Assembly: GCA_031315995.1 (NCBI GenBank)
Contig: JALDRG010000012.1
Location: 1-64,000, forward strand
Origin: Nitrospira sp.
GTDB taxonomy: Bacteria > Nitrospirota > Nitrospiria > Nitrospirales > Nitrospiraceae
DNA: 64,000 nucleotides
Direction of reading: 5' to 3'
Numbering within the stretch: the first letter of the stretch is position 1; the number at the start of each line of letters is the position of its first letter. Made by a program: the position numbers and the translations under genes. The notes beneath the pieces are model-generated. The model did not search any database. It was not told the DNA's origin and was given only the letters and a program-made list of their open reading frames with translations. This document shows positions 55,630 to 64,000 of the stretch, in pieces.

Positions 55630-56814
55630 GTGAAGAAAGCGATGCTTGCGCTCGCGGATGGGGCCTGGTTCGAGGGGCGAGCCTTGGGAGCAGAAGGGGA
55701 GACCGGCGGCGAAGTCGTGTTCAACACGGCCATGACCGGCTACCAGGAAGTGCTGACCGATCCCTCCTATCGTGGACAGATCGTGACCATGACCTGTCCG
55801 CACATCGGCAACTACGGCGTGACGCCGGAAGACAGCGAATCGACCCGTATCTGGGCGGAAGGGTTCGTCGTCAAAGAATCCAGCCGACTGGCCAGCAATT
55901 GGCGAAGCAAGGCCACGCTTCAAGAGTATTTGCTGGCGGCGAACATTGTGGCGATCGAGGGCATTGATACCAGGGCCCTCACCAGGCACCTGCGAGAAAA
56001 GGGCGCGCAGTCGGGTGTGATTTCCCACGTCGATCTCGACCCTGGTCGCCTGGCCGAAAAGGCCCGCAAGGCACCGAGCATCATCGGGCGAGATCTGGCT
56101 GCGACCGTGACCTGCGGGCGTCCCTACACCTGGACGGCCGGAACGGGCGATTGGGCACCCAAACTGACCCTGCCCGAACCTGCCGCCACACAGGCACCGA
56201 AAAAATCCTGGCGCGTGGTCGCGTACGATTTCGGCGTCAAGCAGAATATTCTTCGGCGACTGGTGGATGTCGGATGCGAGGTCACCGTGGTGCCTGCGTC
56301 GACGTCGGCGAAAGATGTATTGGCGCTCAATCCTCAGGGATTGTTCCTCTCAAATGGTCCCGGCGACCCGGAGGGCGTGCCCTATGCCATGGAGGCACTG
56401 CGTGAGCTGATCGGCCGGCTCCCGATTTTCGGCATCTGCTTAGGTCATCAATTGCTCGGCTTGACGCTAGGCTTCTCTACCTACAAACTGAAGTTCGGTC
56501 ACCATGGCGCCAACCATCCGGTCATCGACCTCCGGACAAGAAAAGTGGAAATCACATCCCAGAACCATAACTTCTCCGTGCGCTTCCCCATCGGGCAACC
56601 GGAGCAGCGGCAGGAGAGGCCGATCGCAGAGACACCATTCGGGCCTGTGCAACTGACCCATACCAGCCTGAACGACGGATCGGTCGAAGGCATGCGGTGC
56701 CTGGATCACCCGGTATTTTCGGTCCAGTATCACCCGGAAGCCTCACCGGGCCCACACGATTCAGCCTATCTTTTTGCACAATTTGTCGCGTTGATGGAGA
56801 CACACCATGCATAG
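55630..56814 (+). CDS. carA: Carbamoyl-phosphate synthase small (glutaminase) subunit
   Basis: 394 residues from GTG 55630, with AAGGAG seven bases upstream. An N-terminal CPS domain ([25 protein letters not shown]) is followed by a class-I glutamine amidotransferase domain with the nucleophile in [11 protein letters not shown] and the catalytic His/Glu in [13 protein letters not shown]. It supplies ammonia to CarB. CarA and CarB are separated here by two protease genes. The end overlaps sppA by eight bases. Confidence 0.96.
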   Translation: MKKAMLALADGAWFEGRALGAEGETGGEVVFNTAMTGYQEVLTDPSYRGQIVTMTCPHIGNYGVTPEDSESTRIWAEGFVVKESSRLASNWRSKATLQEYLLAANIVAIEGIDTRALTRHLREKGAQSGVISHVDLDPGRLAEKARKAPSIIGRDLAATVTCGRPYTWTAGTGDWAPKLTLPEPAATQAPKKSWRVVAYDFGVKQNILRRLVDVGCEVTVVPASTSAKDVLALNPQGLFLSNGPGDPEGVPYAMEALRELIGRLPIFGICLGHQLLGLTLGFSTYKLKFGHHGANHPVIDLRTRKVEITSQNHNFSVRFPIGQPEQRQERPIAETPFGPVQLTHTSLNDGSVEGMRCLDHPVFSVQYHPEASPGPHDSAYLFAQFVALMETHHA

Positions 56815-57775
56815 CCCCTGGCGCCTCTATACCGGTTTTGCCGTCGTCACCCTCGCGCTGATGCAGGCCGCCTGTGTCACGATCAACCTGCCGCCTGGGC
56901 CAGGCGCGCTCGAAGAACATAAGGTCAGCGGCACCGGCAAGGACAAGGTCTTGCTGATGGATATCTCCGGCGTCATCAGCTCAGACAACAAAGACAGCTT
57001 TTATACGACACCCGGTATGCTCGCGACCGTGAAAGAAGAATTGGAGCGGGCCACGAAAGACGAACGCGTCAAGGCCGTCGTTCTGCGGATCAACAGTCCG
57101 GGAGGCACGGTCACGGCATCCGACATCATTTACCATGAACTCAAATCGTTCAAGAGCAGCCGGAAGATTCCCATTGTCGCCTCCATCATGGATGTAGGCG
57201 CTTCCGGCGGCTACTATATCGCGGCCGCAGCCGATACGGTGCTGGCCCATCCCTCATCCGTCACCGGAAGCATCGGCGTGATCATGCTGACCGTCAACGC
57301 CAGAGGACTGCTGGAAAAGGTCGGCGTGGAGACCAACGCTGTCACGTCCGGACCCCGCAAGGACATGGGATCACCCTTCCGAGCGATGCTGCCGGAAGAA
57401 CGCGCGATCTTCCAAGGCGTCATCGACGGCTTTTACCAACGGTTTCTTCAAGTCGTCCAAGAAGGCCGCCCGAGCTTGACCGGCGAGACCATCAAGAAGC
57501 TGGCCGACGGCCGGATCTATTCCGGCGAGCAGGCGAAAGCCTCCGGCTTGGTCGACGACATCGGCTATCTTGAGGACGCCGTGGAACAGGCGAAGAAGAA
57601 AGCCGGCCTCACAGACGCGCAGGTGGTGACCTATCGCCGGCCGGGCGAATACCAGAACAATATTTACTCGCGATTGCTGGCGCCGGCCCCCAGCCTGGCC
57701 AATCTGGCGAACATCGATCTGCTCTCGGTCGTGCGAGGCGGGTCTCCGCAATTCATGTACCTGTGGATGCCCTGA
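56807..57775 (+). CDS. sppA: Signal peptide peptidase SppA (short form)
   Basis: 322 residues, the short bacterial form. A lipoprotein-type signal ends in QAAC (Cys23). The serine protease core has the catalytic Ser133 in [12 protein letters not shown] and Lys185 in [10 protein letters not shown]. It degrades cleaved signal peptides in or at the membrane. Embedded in the pyr operon, overlapping carA by eight bases, which points to co-translation without an obvious functional link. Confidence 0.92.
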   Translation: MHSPWRLYTGFAVVTLALMQAACVTINLPPGPGALEEHKVSGTGKDKVLLMDISGVISSDNKDSFYTTPGMLATVKEELERATKDERVKAVVLRINSPGGTVTASDIIYHELKSFKSSRKIPIVASIMDVGASGGYYIAAAADTVLAHPSSVTGSIGVIMLTVNARGLLEKVGVETNAVTSGPRKDMGSPFRAMLPEERAIFQGVIDGFYQRFLQVVQEGRPSLTGETIKKLADGRIYSGEQAKASGLVDDIGYLEDAVEQAKKKAGLTDAQVVTYRRPGEYQNNIYSRLLAPAPSLANLANIDLLSVVRGGSPQFMYLWMP

Positions 57776-57822
57776 GGCCGTGAGTTGCATCCCGCGCCGC
57801 GTGCTGATTGAATGGAGTGGAC

Positions 57823-58806
57823 ATGAGCCAGCCGTCAGGCCAACATTCAATCGACACCCTGCTCGCCGCTCCGATGGAGCGACGCACCGCCCTGGCGTTG
57901 GCGGTGCGAGCCGCGTATCTCCTCTCCAGCACATTGGGGCTCGGCGCGGCAACAGGGTTGATGCAATCGCTGGCGGGGTGCCAGCGGGCACCCGGCACAG
58001 CGCGAGACCAGTTCATTTACATTTCGGAAGAAAAAGAAATCGCGATGGGCCTCTCCGCCTTTCGGGAAGTGTTACGGCAAGCCCCGCTGAGCGAAAACCC
58101 GGAACTCAACGAAATGGTGCACCGGGTCGGTAATCGCATCGCCAAGGCGGCGAACAAGCCGGAATATCAGTGGGAATTCGCCGTGATTCAGGACGATCGC
58201 ACGATCAACGCGTTTGCGCTTCCCGGGGGCAAGGTAGCGGTGTTCACCGGGATCTTAAAAGTGACGAAGACTGAAGACGGGCTGGCGACGGTCATGGGCC
58301 ATGAGGTCGCGCATGCCCTGCAACGCCACGGAGCAGAACGGATGAGTCGCGGCATTCTCGAACAGATCGGACAATTGGCGGCCCTGGGCGCAGGTGCCGC
58401 CGCGGGGCGTCCGGACGCCGCCATGGCGGCCATGACCGTGTACGGCGTCGGGGTCTCGCTGCCCTTCGACCGCCGACAGGAATCCGAAGCGGACTTTATC
58501 GGTCTACGCTTGATGGCCGAAGCGGGGTACGACCCACGCGAAGCGGTCGCTTTTTGGGAACGAATGAGCGGCTGTCCACGTGCCATGATCAATAAGCTCT
58601 GTTTTCGATCGCAGCAGGCCATTCCCGAATTTCTTTCGACCCATCCCTCCGATGTGACCCGGATCAATCAGATCGAGGCCTGGATCCCGGAGGCGATGAA
58701 GCATTATCACCCCGCAGGAAAGGCCCCGGCGATGCCGCTCGGTCCGTTCCAACCCTACCGGCCTCCGGTGGGGCCCATGCCCGAGGCGCCTCTGCCGACC
58801 GGCTAA
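57823..58806 (+). CDS. M48-family metalloprotease lipoprotein (BepA/LoiP-like)
   Basis: 327 residues from ATG 57823. A leader with an arginine pair (ERRTALALAV) and lipobox-like LAGC (Cys53) indicates an envelope lipoprotein, possibly Tat-exported. The zinc site is HEVAH (His160, Glu161, His164) in VMGHEVAHALQRHG, with a downstream Glu in RRQESEADFIG. The C-terminus is Pro-rich. Such proteases act in outer-membrane protein quality control. Lies between sppA and carB. Confidence 0.9.
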   Translation: MSQPSGQHSIDTLLAAPMERRTALALAVRAAYLLSSTLGLGAATGLMQSLAGCQRAPGTARDQFIYISEEKEIAMGLSAFREVLRQAPLSENPELNEMVHRVGNRIAKAANKPEYQWEFAVIQDDRTINAFALPGGKVAVFTGILKVTKTEDGLATVMGHEVAHALQRHGAERMSRGILEQIGQLAALGAGAAAGRPDAAMAAMTVYGVGVSLPFDRRQESEADFIGLRLMAEAGYDPREAVAFWERMSGCPRAMINKLCFRSQQAIPEFLSTHPSDVTRINQIEAWIPEAMKHYHPAGKAPAMPLGPFQPYRPPVGPMPEAPLPTG

Positions 58807-58827
58807 CTTCTTGACTAGAGGTCAATC

Positions 58828-61800
58828 GTGCCACGACGGACAGACATCCACTCCATTCTCTTGATCGGCTCCGGCCCCATCGTCATCGGGCAAGCGTGCG
58901 AATTCGATTATTCAGGCACCCAGGCCTGCAAAGCCCTGAAGGAAGAGGGCTACCGCGTCATCCTGATCAACAGCAATCCTGCCACGATCATGACGGACCC
59001 GGATTTTGCCGACCGGACCTATATCGAACCAATCACACTGGATGTAGTGGAGAAGGTGATCGAATGCGAGCGGCCGGATGCGCTCCTGCCGACGATGGGT
59101 GGACAGACGGCTTTGAACACGGCCATCGGGTTGGCCAAACGGGGGGTCCTGGACAAATATGGCGTCAGGCTCATCGGCGCATCGATCGAGGCCATTCATA
59201 AAGCCGAAGACCGCGACGCGTTTCGGAAGGCCATGTGGAAGATCGGCCTCCGCGTGCCGGACAGCGGGGTGGCCACCTCCTTGACGGAGGCCGAACGCGA
59301 ACTCGAACGAATCCGCTTCCCGGCGATTGTGCGCCCGTCCTTTACGATGGGCGGAACCGGCGGCAACATCGCCTACAACATCGAAGAGTTTCGCACGCAG
59401 GTGGAATGGGGCCTCTCCATGAGCCCGGTCCGCCAGGTGCTCATCGAGCAATCCGTCATCGGATGGAAAGAGTTCGAGCTCGAAGTGATGCGCGACCTCA
59501 AAGATAATGTCGTCATCATCTGCCCGATCGAGAATCTCGACCCGATGGGCGTACACACCGGCGACAGCATCACCGTCGCGCCGGCCCTCACCTTGACCGA
59601 CAAAGAGTATCAAATGATGCGGGACGCAGCCGTGCGCATCATTCGTGAAATCGGGGTCGATACCGGCGGGGCCAACATCCAGTTCGGCCTGAACCCGGTC
59701 AACGGCGAGATGGTCGTGATCGAGATGAATCCTCGCGTATCCAGAAGCTCGGCCCTCGCGTCAAAGGCGACGGGATTTCCGATCGCCAAGATCGCGGCCA
59801 AGTTGGCCGTCGGGTATACCCTCGACGAAATTACCAACGACATTACCGGAGTCACCAAGGCCTCGTTCGAGCCGACCATCGATTACGTCGTCGTCAAAAT
59901 TCCCCGGTTTGCCTTTCAAAAATTCCCCGGGGCCGATCCCACATTGACGACGCAGATGAAATCGGTCGGCGAGGCCATGGCGATCGGGCGAACCTTCAAG
60001 GAATCGCTTCAGAAAGCGATCCGTTCCATGGAGATCGATCAGTTCGGGTTCAGCTCGAAGATGGGGCTCGATCTCGCCGTACCGCCCGGCCTCAGCCTGG
60101 AAGACGCGATCGAACAGGTCCGCAAGGCCGTGCGCACGCCGCTCCCGGATCGGCTCTGGCGGCTGGCCGACGGCATGCGTCTCGGCATGGACAATCAGGA
60201 ATTATTCGCCCTCACTAAGATCGATCCCTGGTTTCTGCAACAGATTCGTGAAATTGTCGAGTTCGAATCGCGACTCGTCGGCGAACGAGCGACGCTCGGA
60301 GCCACAGGTCTGCCGCTGGAACTCCTGATCGAGGCCAAAGAACTCGGCTTCGCCGACGAACGCCTGGCGCAGCTCCTGGGTGTGGAACAACACACGGTTC
60401 GAGGATGGCGCGTGGCCTTGAGCCAAGGGCCTCGATCCCGCGGCGTCACGTATAAGCGTGTCGACACCTGCGCCGCCGAGTTTGAAGCCCACACGCCCTA
60501 TCTCTACTCGACCTATGAGCGGGAATGCGAAGCCCGGCCGACCGACAGAAAGAAGGTCGTCATACTCGGCGGGGGACCGAACCGGATCGGGCAGGGCATC
60601 GAATTCGACTACTGCTGTGTGCACGCCGCCATGGCCTTGCGCGAGGAACAGATTGAAACCATCATGGTCAATTGCAATCCGGAGACGGTCAGCACGGACT
60701 ATGACACCTCCGACCGTCTTTACTTCGAACCATTGACGGAAGAAGACGTGCTCAACATCGTGGAGCGGGAACAGCCGATGGGTGTAGTGCTGCAATTCGG
60801 CGGGCAGACGCCCTTGAAACTGGCGCTCGCCCTGTCTCGCGCCGGTGTCACGATTCTCGGCACCAGTCCGGATGCAATCGATCGCGCCGAAGACCGCGCT
60901 CGCTTCCGCGAGTTGCTCGATAAGCTCGGCTTGCGTCAAGCGGAAAGCGGCATGGCCCGCTCCGTGGAGGAGGCCTTGACGATCGCGGCCGGCATTACGT
61001 ATCCGGTGATGGTGCGGCCGTCGTATGTCCTTGGTGGACGATCCATGCAAATCGTCTACGATGAGGCGGGATTGCTCACCTACATGAACACGGCGGTCAA
61101 GGCCTCGGAGAAACATCCGGTTCTGATCGATAAATATTTGCGCGATGCCATCGAAATCGATGCCGACGCCATTTCCGATGGCGCCACCGTCGTCGTCGCC
61201 GGCATCATGGAGCATATCGAGGAAGCGGGCGTTCACTCGGGTGACTCGGCCTGTTCCTTGCCGCCCTATACGTTGGATGCAACGACCATCGAAGAGATCC
61301 GGCGACAGATGACGGCCCTGGCATTGGAGCTCGGCGTCGTCGGCCTCATGAATGCGCAATTCGCGGTCAAGGATCAGACCATCTATGTCTTGGAGGTCAA
61401 TCCACGCGGATCGCGGACCGTGCCGTTCGTCAGCAAAGCCATCGGCGTTCCCCTCGCCAAATTAGCGATGAAAGTGATGGTCGGCAAGTCGCTTCAGCAA
61501 TTGAACTTCACCACTGCCCCGACGCCGACACACCTTTCGGTAAAAGAGGCGGTGTTCCCATTCACGAAGTTCGCGGGCGTAGATGTGCTCCTGGGGCCCG
61601 AAATGAAATCGACGGGAGAAGTCATGGGGATCGACAGCGATTTCGGATGGGCCTTCGTCAAGTCCCAGGCCGGTGCCGGCGCGATCCTGCCGACCTCCGG
61701 CACGGCGTTTATCAGCGTCAAAAGCGAAGACCGCTCCGGAGCCTGTGATGTCGCACGGCGACTGGTCGCGCTTGGATTTCGCATCACGGCCACCTCCGGC

Positions 61801-62097
61801 ACCGCGCTGTATCTGAACGAGCAGGGAATGGCTGTGGACGTCGTGAACAAGGTACAGGAAGGACGTCCGCACATCGTCGATCATATAAAGAACGGGGAGG
61901 TGGCATTGGTGGTCAATACCGTGCGGACCGCTTCGGCACAGACCGACTCCCTGTCCATACGACGTGAGGCCCTGCACAAAGGGGTGCCCTATTACACCAC
62001 CATGCGAGGGGCGCTCGCCGCGGTGATGGGGATCGAAGCGTTGCTGAAAAAGGGGCTTGCCATTCGCGCCTTGCAGGAGTATCACCGGGTAAATTGA
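58828..62097 (+). CDS. carB: Carbamoyl-phosphate synthase large subunit
   Basis: 1089 residues from GTG 58828. Two homologous ATP-grasp halves are intact (first half [20 protein letters not shown], second half [21 protein letters not shown]), followed by an MGS-like allosteric domain with [13 protein letters not shown]. It makes carbamoyl phosphate from bicarbonate, ammonia and two ATP. The start is 21 bases after the M48 stop; its stop is followed after 143 bases by greA. Confidence 0.97.
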   Translation: MPRRTDIHSILLIGSGPIVIGQACEFDYSGTQACKALKEEGYRVILINSNPATIMTDPDFADRTYIEPITLDVVEKVIECERPDALLPTMGGQTALNTAIGLAKRGVLDKYGVRLIGASIEAIHKAEDRDAFRKAMWKIGLRVPDSGVATSLTEAERELERIRFPAIVRPSFTMGGTGGNIAYNIEEFRTQVEWGLSMSPVRQVLIEQSVIGWKEFELEVMRDLKDNVVIICPIENLDPMGVHTGDSITVAPALTLTDKEYQMMRDAAVRIIREIGVDTGGANIQFGLNPVNGEMVVIEMNPRVSRSSALASKATGFPIAKIAAKLAVGYTLDEITNDITGVTKASFEPTIDYVVVKIPRFAFQKFPGADPTLTTQMKSVGEAMAIGRTFKESLQKAIRSMEIDQFGFSSKMGLDLAVPPGLSLEDAIEQVRKAVRTPLPDRLWRLADGMRLGMDNQELFALTKIDPWFLQQIREIVEFESRLVGERATLGATGLPLELLIEAKELGFADERLAQLLGVEQHTVRGWRVALSQGPRSRGVTYKRVDTCAAEFEAHTPYLYSTYERECEARPTDRKKVVILGGGPNRIGQGIEFDYCCVHAAMALREEQIETIMVNCNPETVSTDYDTSDRLYFEPLTEEDVLNIVEREQPMGVVLQFGGQTPLKLALALSRAGVTILGTSPDAIDRAEDRARFRELLDKLGLRQAESGMARSVEEALTIAAGITYPVMVRPSYVLGGRSMQIVYDEAGLLTYMNTAVKASEKHPVLIDKYLRDAIEIDADAISDGATVVVAGIMEHIEEAGVHSGDSACSLPPYTLDATTIEEIRRQMTALALELGVVGLMNAQFAVKDQTIYVLEVNPRGSRTVPFVSKAIGVPLAKLAMKVMVGKSLQQLNFTTAPTPTHLSVKEAVFPFTKFAGVDVLLGPEMKSTGEVMGIDSDFGWAFVKSQAGAGAILPTSGTAFISVKSEDRSGACDVARRLVALGFRITATSGTALYLNEQGMAVDVVNKVQEGRPHIVDHIKNGEVALVVNTVRTASAQTDSLSIRREALHKGVPYYTTMRGALAAVMGIEALLKKGLAIRALQEYHRVN

Positions 62098-62240
62098 GGG
62101 AAGGGCCAAGTTCTGGGACAATTGACGACCGGTTTCAGGCAGACCGTCGAACGTCAGGCGTCTTCCTGGAGGCGGGGCAGCCGGAACGACCACCGACCGG
62201 CAATACGGAAACCAGGTTCAATGGTCATCGGGGGGAACAT

Positions 62241-62717
62241 ATGCCGACACCGATTACGAGAAAAGGATATGAAGCGCTGAAAGCCGAACTAGACCGGTTG
62301 CACAAGGTCGAGCGGCCACGGGTAATTGAGGCCATCGCGGAGGCTCGCGCGCATGGTGATCTCAGCGAAAACGCCGAATACGATGCGGCCAAAGAGCGCC
62401 AGGGTTTTATCGAAGCACGGCTGGCCGAGCTGAAAGGCAAACTCGCCGACGCCCGGATCATCGACATCGCGGGGCGAATCAGCGAGACGGTCGTCTTTGG
62501 CGCAACCGTAGTGCTGATCGAACAGGAAGCGCAAGCCAAGAAGCAATATACCCTGGTGGGGCAGGATGAGGCTGATTTGAAATTTTCCCGTATCTCCGTC
62601 CAATCGCCGGTCGGACGGGCTCTCATCGGCAAGCGAGTTGGGGACGTGGTGGAAGTCACCACACCCGCGAAGGTCGTCGAGTACGAAGTCATGGAAATTC
62701 GTTTCGAAGAATTGTAG
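62241..62717 (+). CDS. greA: Transcript cleavage factor GreA
   Basis: 158 residues, the normal length, from ATG 62241. An N-terminal coiled coil ([42 protein letters not shown]) carries the acidic tip [11 protein letters not shown]. The C-terminal FKBP-like domain ([18 protein letters not shown]) follows. It rescues backtracked RNA polymerase. Upstream in-frame codons to 62094 are excluded because they extend a conserved N-terminus. It is likely in the same transcript as carB. Confidence 0.96.
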   Translation: MPTPITRKGYEALKAELDRLHKVERPRVIEAIAEARAHGDLSENAEYDAAKERQGFIEARLAELKGKLADARIIDIAGRISETVVFGATVVLIEQEAQAKKQYTLVGQDEADLKFSRISVQSPVGRALIGKRVGDVVEVTTPAKVVEYEVMEIRFEEL

Positions 62718-62790
62718 GCGCTGATGTCGACTCTCACCGCCTTACAGTTCAATTCCGACCAACCGTCCGGCATTCAGGGCTGACTGCGTT

Positions 62791-63591
62791 ATGCCGGTAG
62801 CGATCCCGCTCATCACGCTGCTGACGGATTTCGGCGAACGCGATTATTTCGTCGCCAGCATGAAAGGGGTGATCCTCAACATCAATCCCCAGGCGAAGAT
62901 TGTGGACCTCTCCCATCACGTCACGCCGCATGATGTGACGGATGCCGCGTACCTCCTCAAATCATGTTATCGATATTTCCCGGATGGAACCATTCATGTG
63001 GCCGTCGTTGACCCGGGGGTAGGCACCGCCAGGCAACCGCTGCTCGTCTCGTCTTCGCGATATGTGTTCATTGGGCCGGACAACGGTTTGTTCACCCATA
63101 TCTATCAGGAAGAAAGCGGCGTAGAAGTGCGGCACATCGAGAACCGTCAGTATCGATTGGACTCCGAGGGGGCCACATTCGATGGACGCGATCTCTTCGC
63201 GCCGGCCGCCGCCTGGTTGACCAAAGGCCAACCGATGGGTTCGTTCGGCCGACTCGTGCCGAACTACGAACGTCTGCCGATTGTTGAACCGGGCTGGGAC
63301 AAACATGTGATGGCGGGACACATTCTCTATATCGACCGATTCGGCAATCTGATCTCCAATCTCACCGCGTATCACCTCAAGGAGGTCCGTGGGGTCACCA
63401 AACGTTCCGAGGCATACATCCGCATCGGCGGCCACACGATCGACAAGATCGTGCGGACCTATGCGGAGGGCTCGCCCGATTCACCTCGGGCACTGATCAA
63501 CAGTAACGGGTACTTGGAAATATTTATACAAGAAGGCCGCGCGGCCGACCGATTGAGCATAGCACGTGGCGAGCGGATCGAACTCTGCTAG
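62791..63591 (+). CDS. SAM hydroxide adenosyltransferase (DUF62)
   Basis: 266 residues. An N-terminal ITLLTDFGERDYFVASMKGVI, then VAVVDPGVGTARQPLLV with the catalytic Asp and Arg, GPDNGLFTHI, and a C-terminal YIDRFGNLISNLTAYHL are the family signatures. Members hydrolyse S-adenosylmethionine to adenosine and methionine, related to the fluorinase and chlorinase. Physiological role unclear. It follows greA by 73 bases. Confidence 0.92.
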   Translation: MPVAIPLITLLTDFGERDYFVASMKGVILNINPQAKIVDLSHHVTPHDVTDAAYLLKSCYRYFPDGTIHVAVVDPGVGTARQPLLVSSSRYVFIGPDNGLFTHIYQEESGVEVRHIENRQYRLDSEGATFDGRDLFAPAAAWLTKGQPMGSFGRLVPNYERLPIVEPGWDKHVMAGHILYIDRFGNLISNLTAYHLKEVRGVTKRSEAYIRIGGHTIDKIVRTYAEGSPDSPRALINSNGYLEIFIQEGRAADRLSIARGERIELC

Positions 63592-63949
63592 TTAGGCCCT
63601 CCGCAGAACCTCCTGAACGATACTCGCCGCTTCCGGGGCCCTCGCAATTGACAGGGTCAAGTTGTCGATGGTTTAATGACAAGGATGACGAGTAGGCTGG
63701 GACGAATGATTCGGTCATTCCGGAACCTGCTGATTTTGTTCGATGCCGGCGCGCAGCCGCTGTAATTCCAGTGCGCTCGTTTGGCCTGCCTGGCCGACTC
63801 CTGCTCTCTCAGGCTCACTTCTCGGGGAATTATTGGCAATGTGCACGGCCGAGACCCTCAAGAGGGGAGCAGGCGCTGTGAGCCCCTTTGTCATACGCTT
63901 GGCTGCTGCGACAGAAAGACCGATAGAGAAGAAAGGACCACGGAGTGCC
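63592..63949. other. 358-base intergenic region with a long leader
   Basis: Apart from the promoter at 63648-63677 no supported gene is seen. Short minus-strand frames here (for example 63715-63951) contain helix-like stretches but no family or ribosome site. The bases between the promoter and the ATG at 63950 would form a leader of about 265 bases. Confidence 0.5.
63648..63677 (+). promoter_or_regulatory. Sigma70 promoter upstream of the terminal gene
   Basis: Perfect TTGACA (63648-63653), 18-base spacer, TTTAAT (63672-63677; five of six to consensus). Confidence 0.65.
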
Positions 63950-64000
63950 ATGAAACAACCCCTTTGTCATCTGTCACTCCTCCTCCTTAGCCTGACTTTA
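63950..64000 (+). CDS. Start of an exported protein (cut by window edge)
   Basis: ATG 63950 follows CGGAG at a good distance and opens 17 codons to the window end, a basic residue followed by a Leu-rich stretch (MKQPLCHLSLLLLSLTL) typical of a signal peptide. Nothing else can be said. Confidence 0.6.
   Translation, partial: MKQPLCHLSLLLLSLTL

Noticed and set aside
60202..61359. 385-codon open frame opposite carB
   Set aside because: Antisense shadow; composition follows the codon pattern of carB.
63657..63951. Two overlapping minus-strand frames that could be one frameshifted gene
   Set aside because: They read partly like a charged helix but have no ribosome site, no family, and the stretch also fits a leader on the plus strand.

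Overview
The window looks like a chromosomal segment of a Nitrospirota bacterium, most likely a Nitrospira. The reasons are moderately high GC, frequent GTG starts, a short two-domain copper nitrite reductase (NirK), a heterodisulfide-reductase-like CCG protein together with a type-E-looking succinate dehydrogenase iron-sulfur protein, and a divergent intergenic repeat of a kind I associate with Nitrospira. This is inferred from content; I ran no taxonomic search. No rRNA, intact tRNA, CRISPR array, prophage or intact insertion sequence is visible.

Layout. 1-4972: the tail of an upstream gene, then five co-directional genes for an uncharacterised envelope assembly (a soluble barrel/KOW protein plus four membrane proteins). 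5020-6563: two copies of an intergenic repeat flanking a Memo-family protein that has lost metal ligands. 6584-14871: mostly single genes (lipoprotein, cyclophilin, ComEC-like MBL hydrolase, zinc-ribbon membrane protein, DUF423 protein, dienelactone-hydrolase-like protein lacking its nucleophile, Gfo/Idh/MocA oxidoreductase, Lrp-type RAM domain). 15705-20735: comM-like ATPase gene and clpB. 20901-25865: a GlrK-QseG-GlrR-type two-component operon and a PilZ protein. 26293-33449: MFS transporter, large AsmA-family protein, M24 peptidase, SdhB-like protein. 33455-35378: archease and RtcB, an RNA ligation/repair pair. 35402-38865: a c-di-GMP group (PilZ, membrane sensor, REC-PAS-GGDEF-EAL). 38831-42920: TPR/2OG-oxygenase, soluble transhydrogenase, HDOD protein.

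43109-51779 holds a coiled-coil exported protein, the CCG protein, a cupin, and a minus-strand nitrite-reduction neighbourhood: transketolase, a Crp/Fnr regulator, nirK, then four envelope proteins (HMA-like, outer-membrane barrel, solute-binding lipoprotein, haem-c Tll0287-like). A perfect FNR-type palindrome sits at about -41.5 from a plausible nirK start site, suggesting direct activation of nirK by a Crp/Fnr-family protein, possibly the one encoded next door.

51932-63591 is a pyrimidine operon under an apparent attenuator: promoter, a leader that can fold into alternative hairpins, then pyrR-pyrB-pyrC-membrane gene-carA-sppA-M48 protease-carB-greA and a SAM-hydrolysing DUF62 protein. The last 400 bases carry a good sigma70 promoter, a long leader and the first 17 codons of an exported protein.

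The items most worth a second look are the pyr leader, the nirK promoter/regulator pair, the natural GAFTNA variant in the sigma54 activator, the extra cluster cysteine in SdhB with a CCG partner in the same window, the degenerate Memo protein, and the uncharacterised five-gene envelope cluster.
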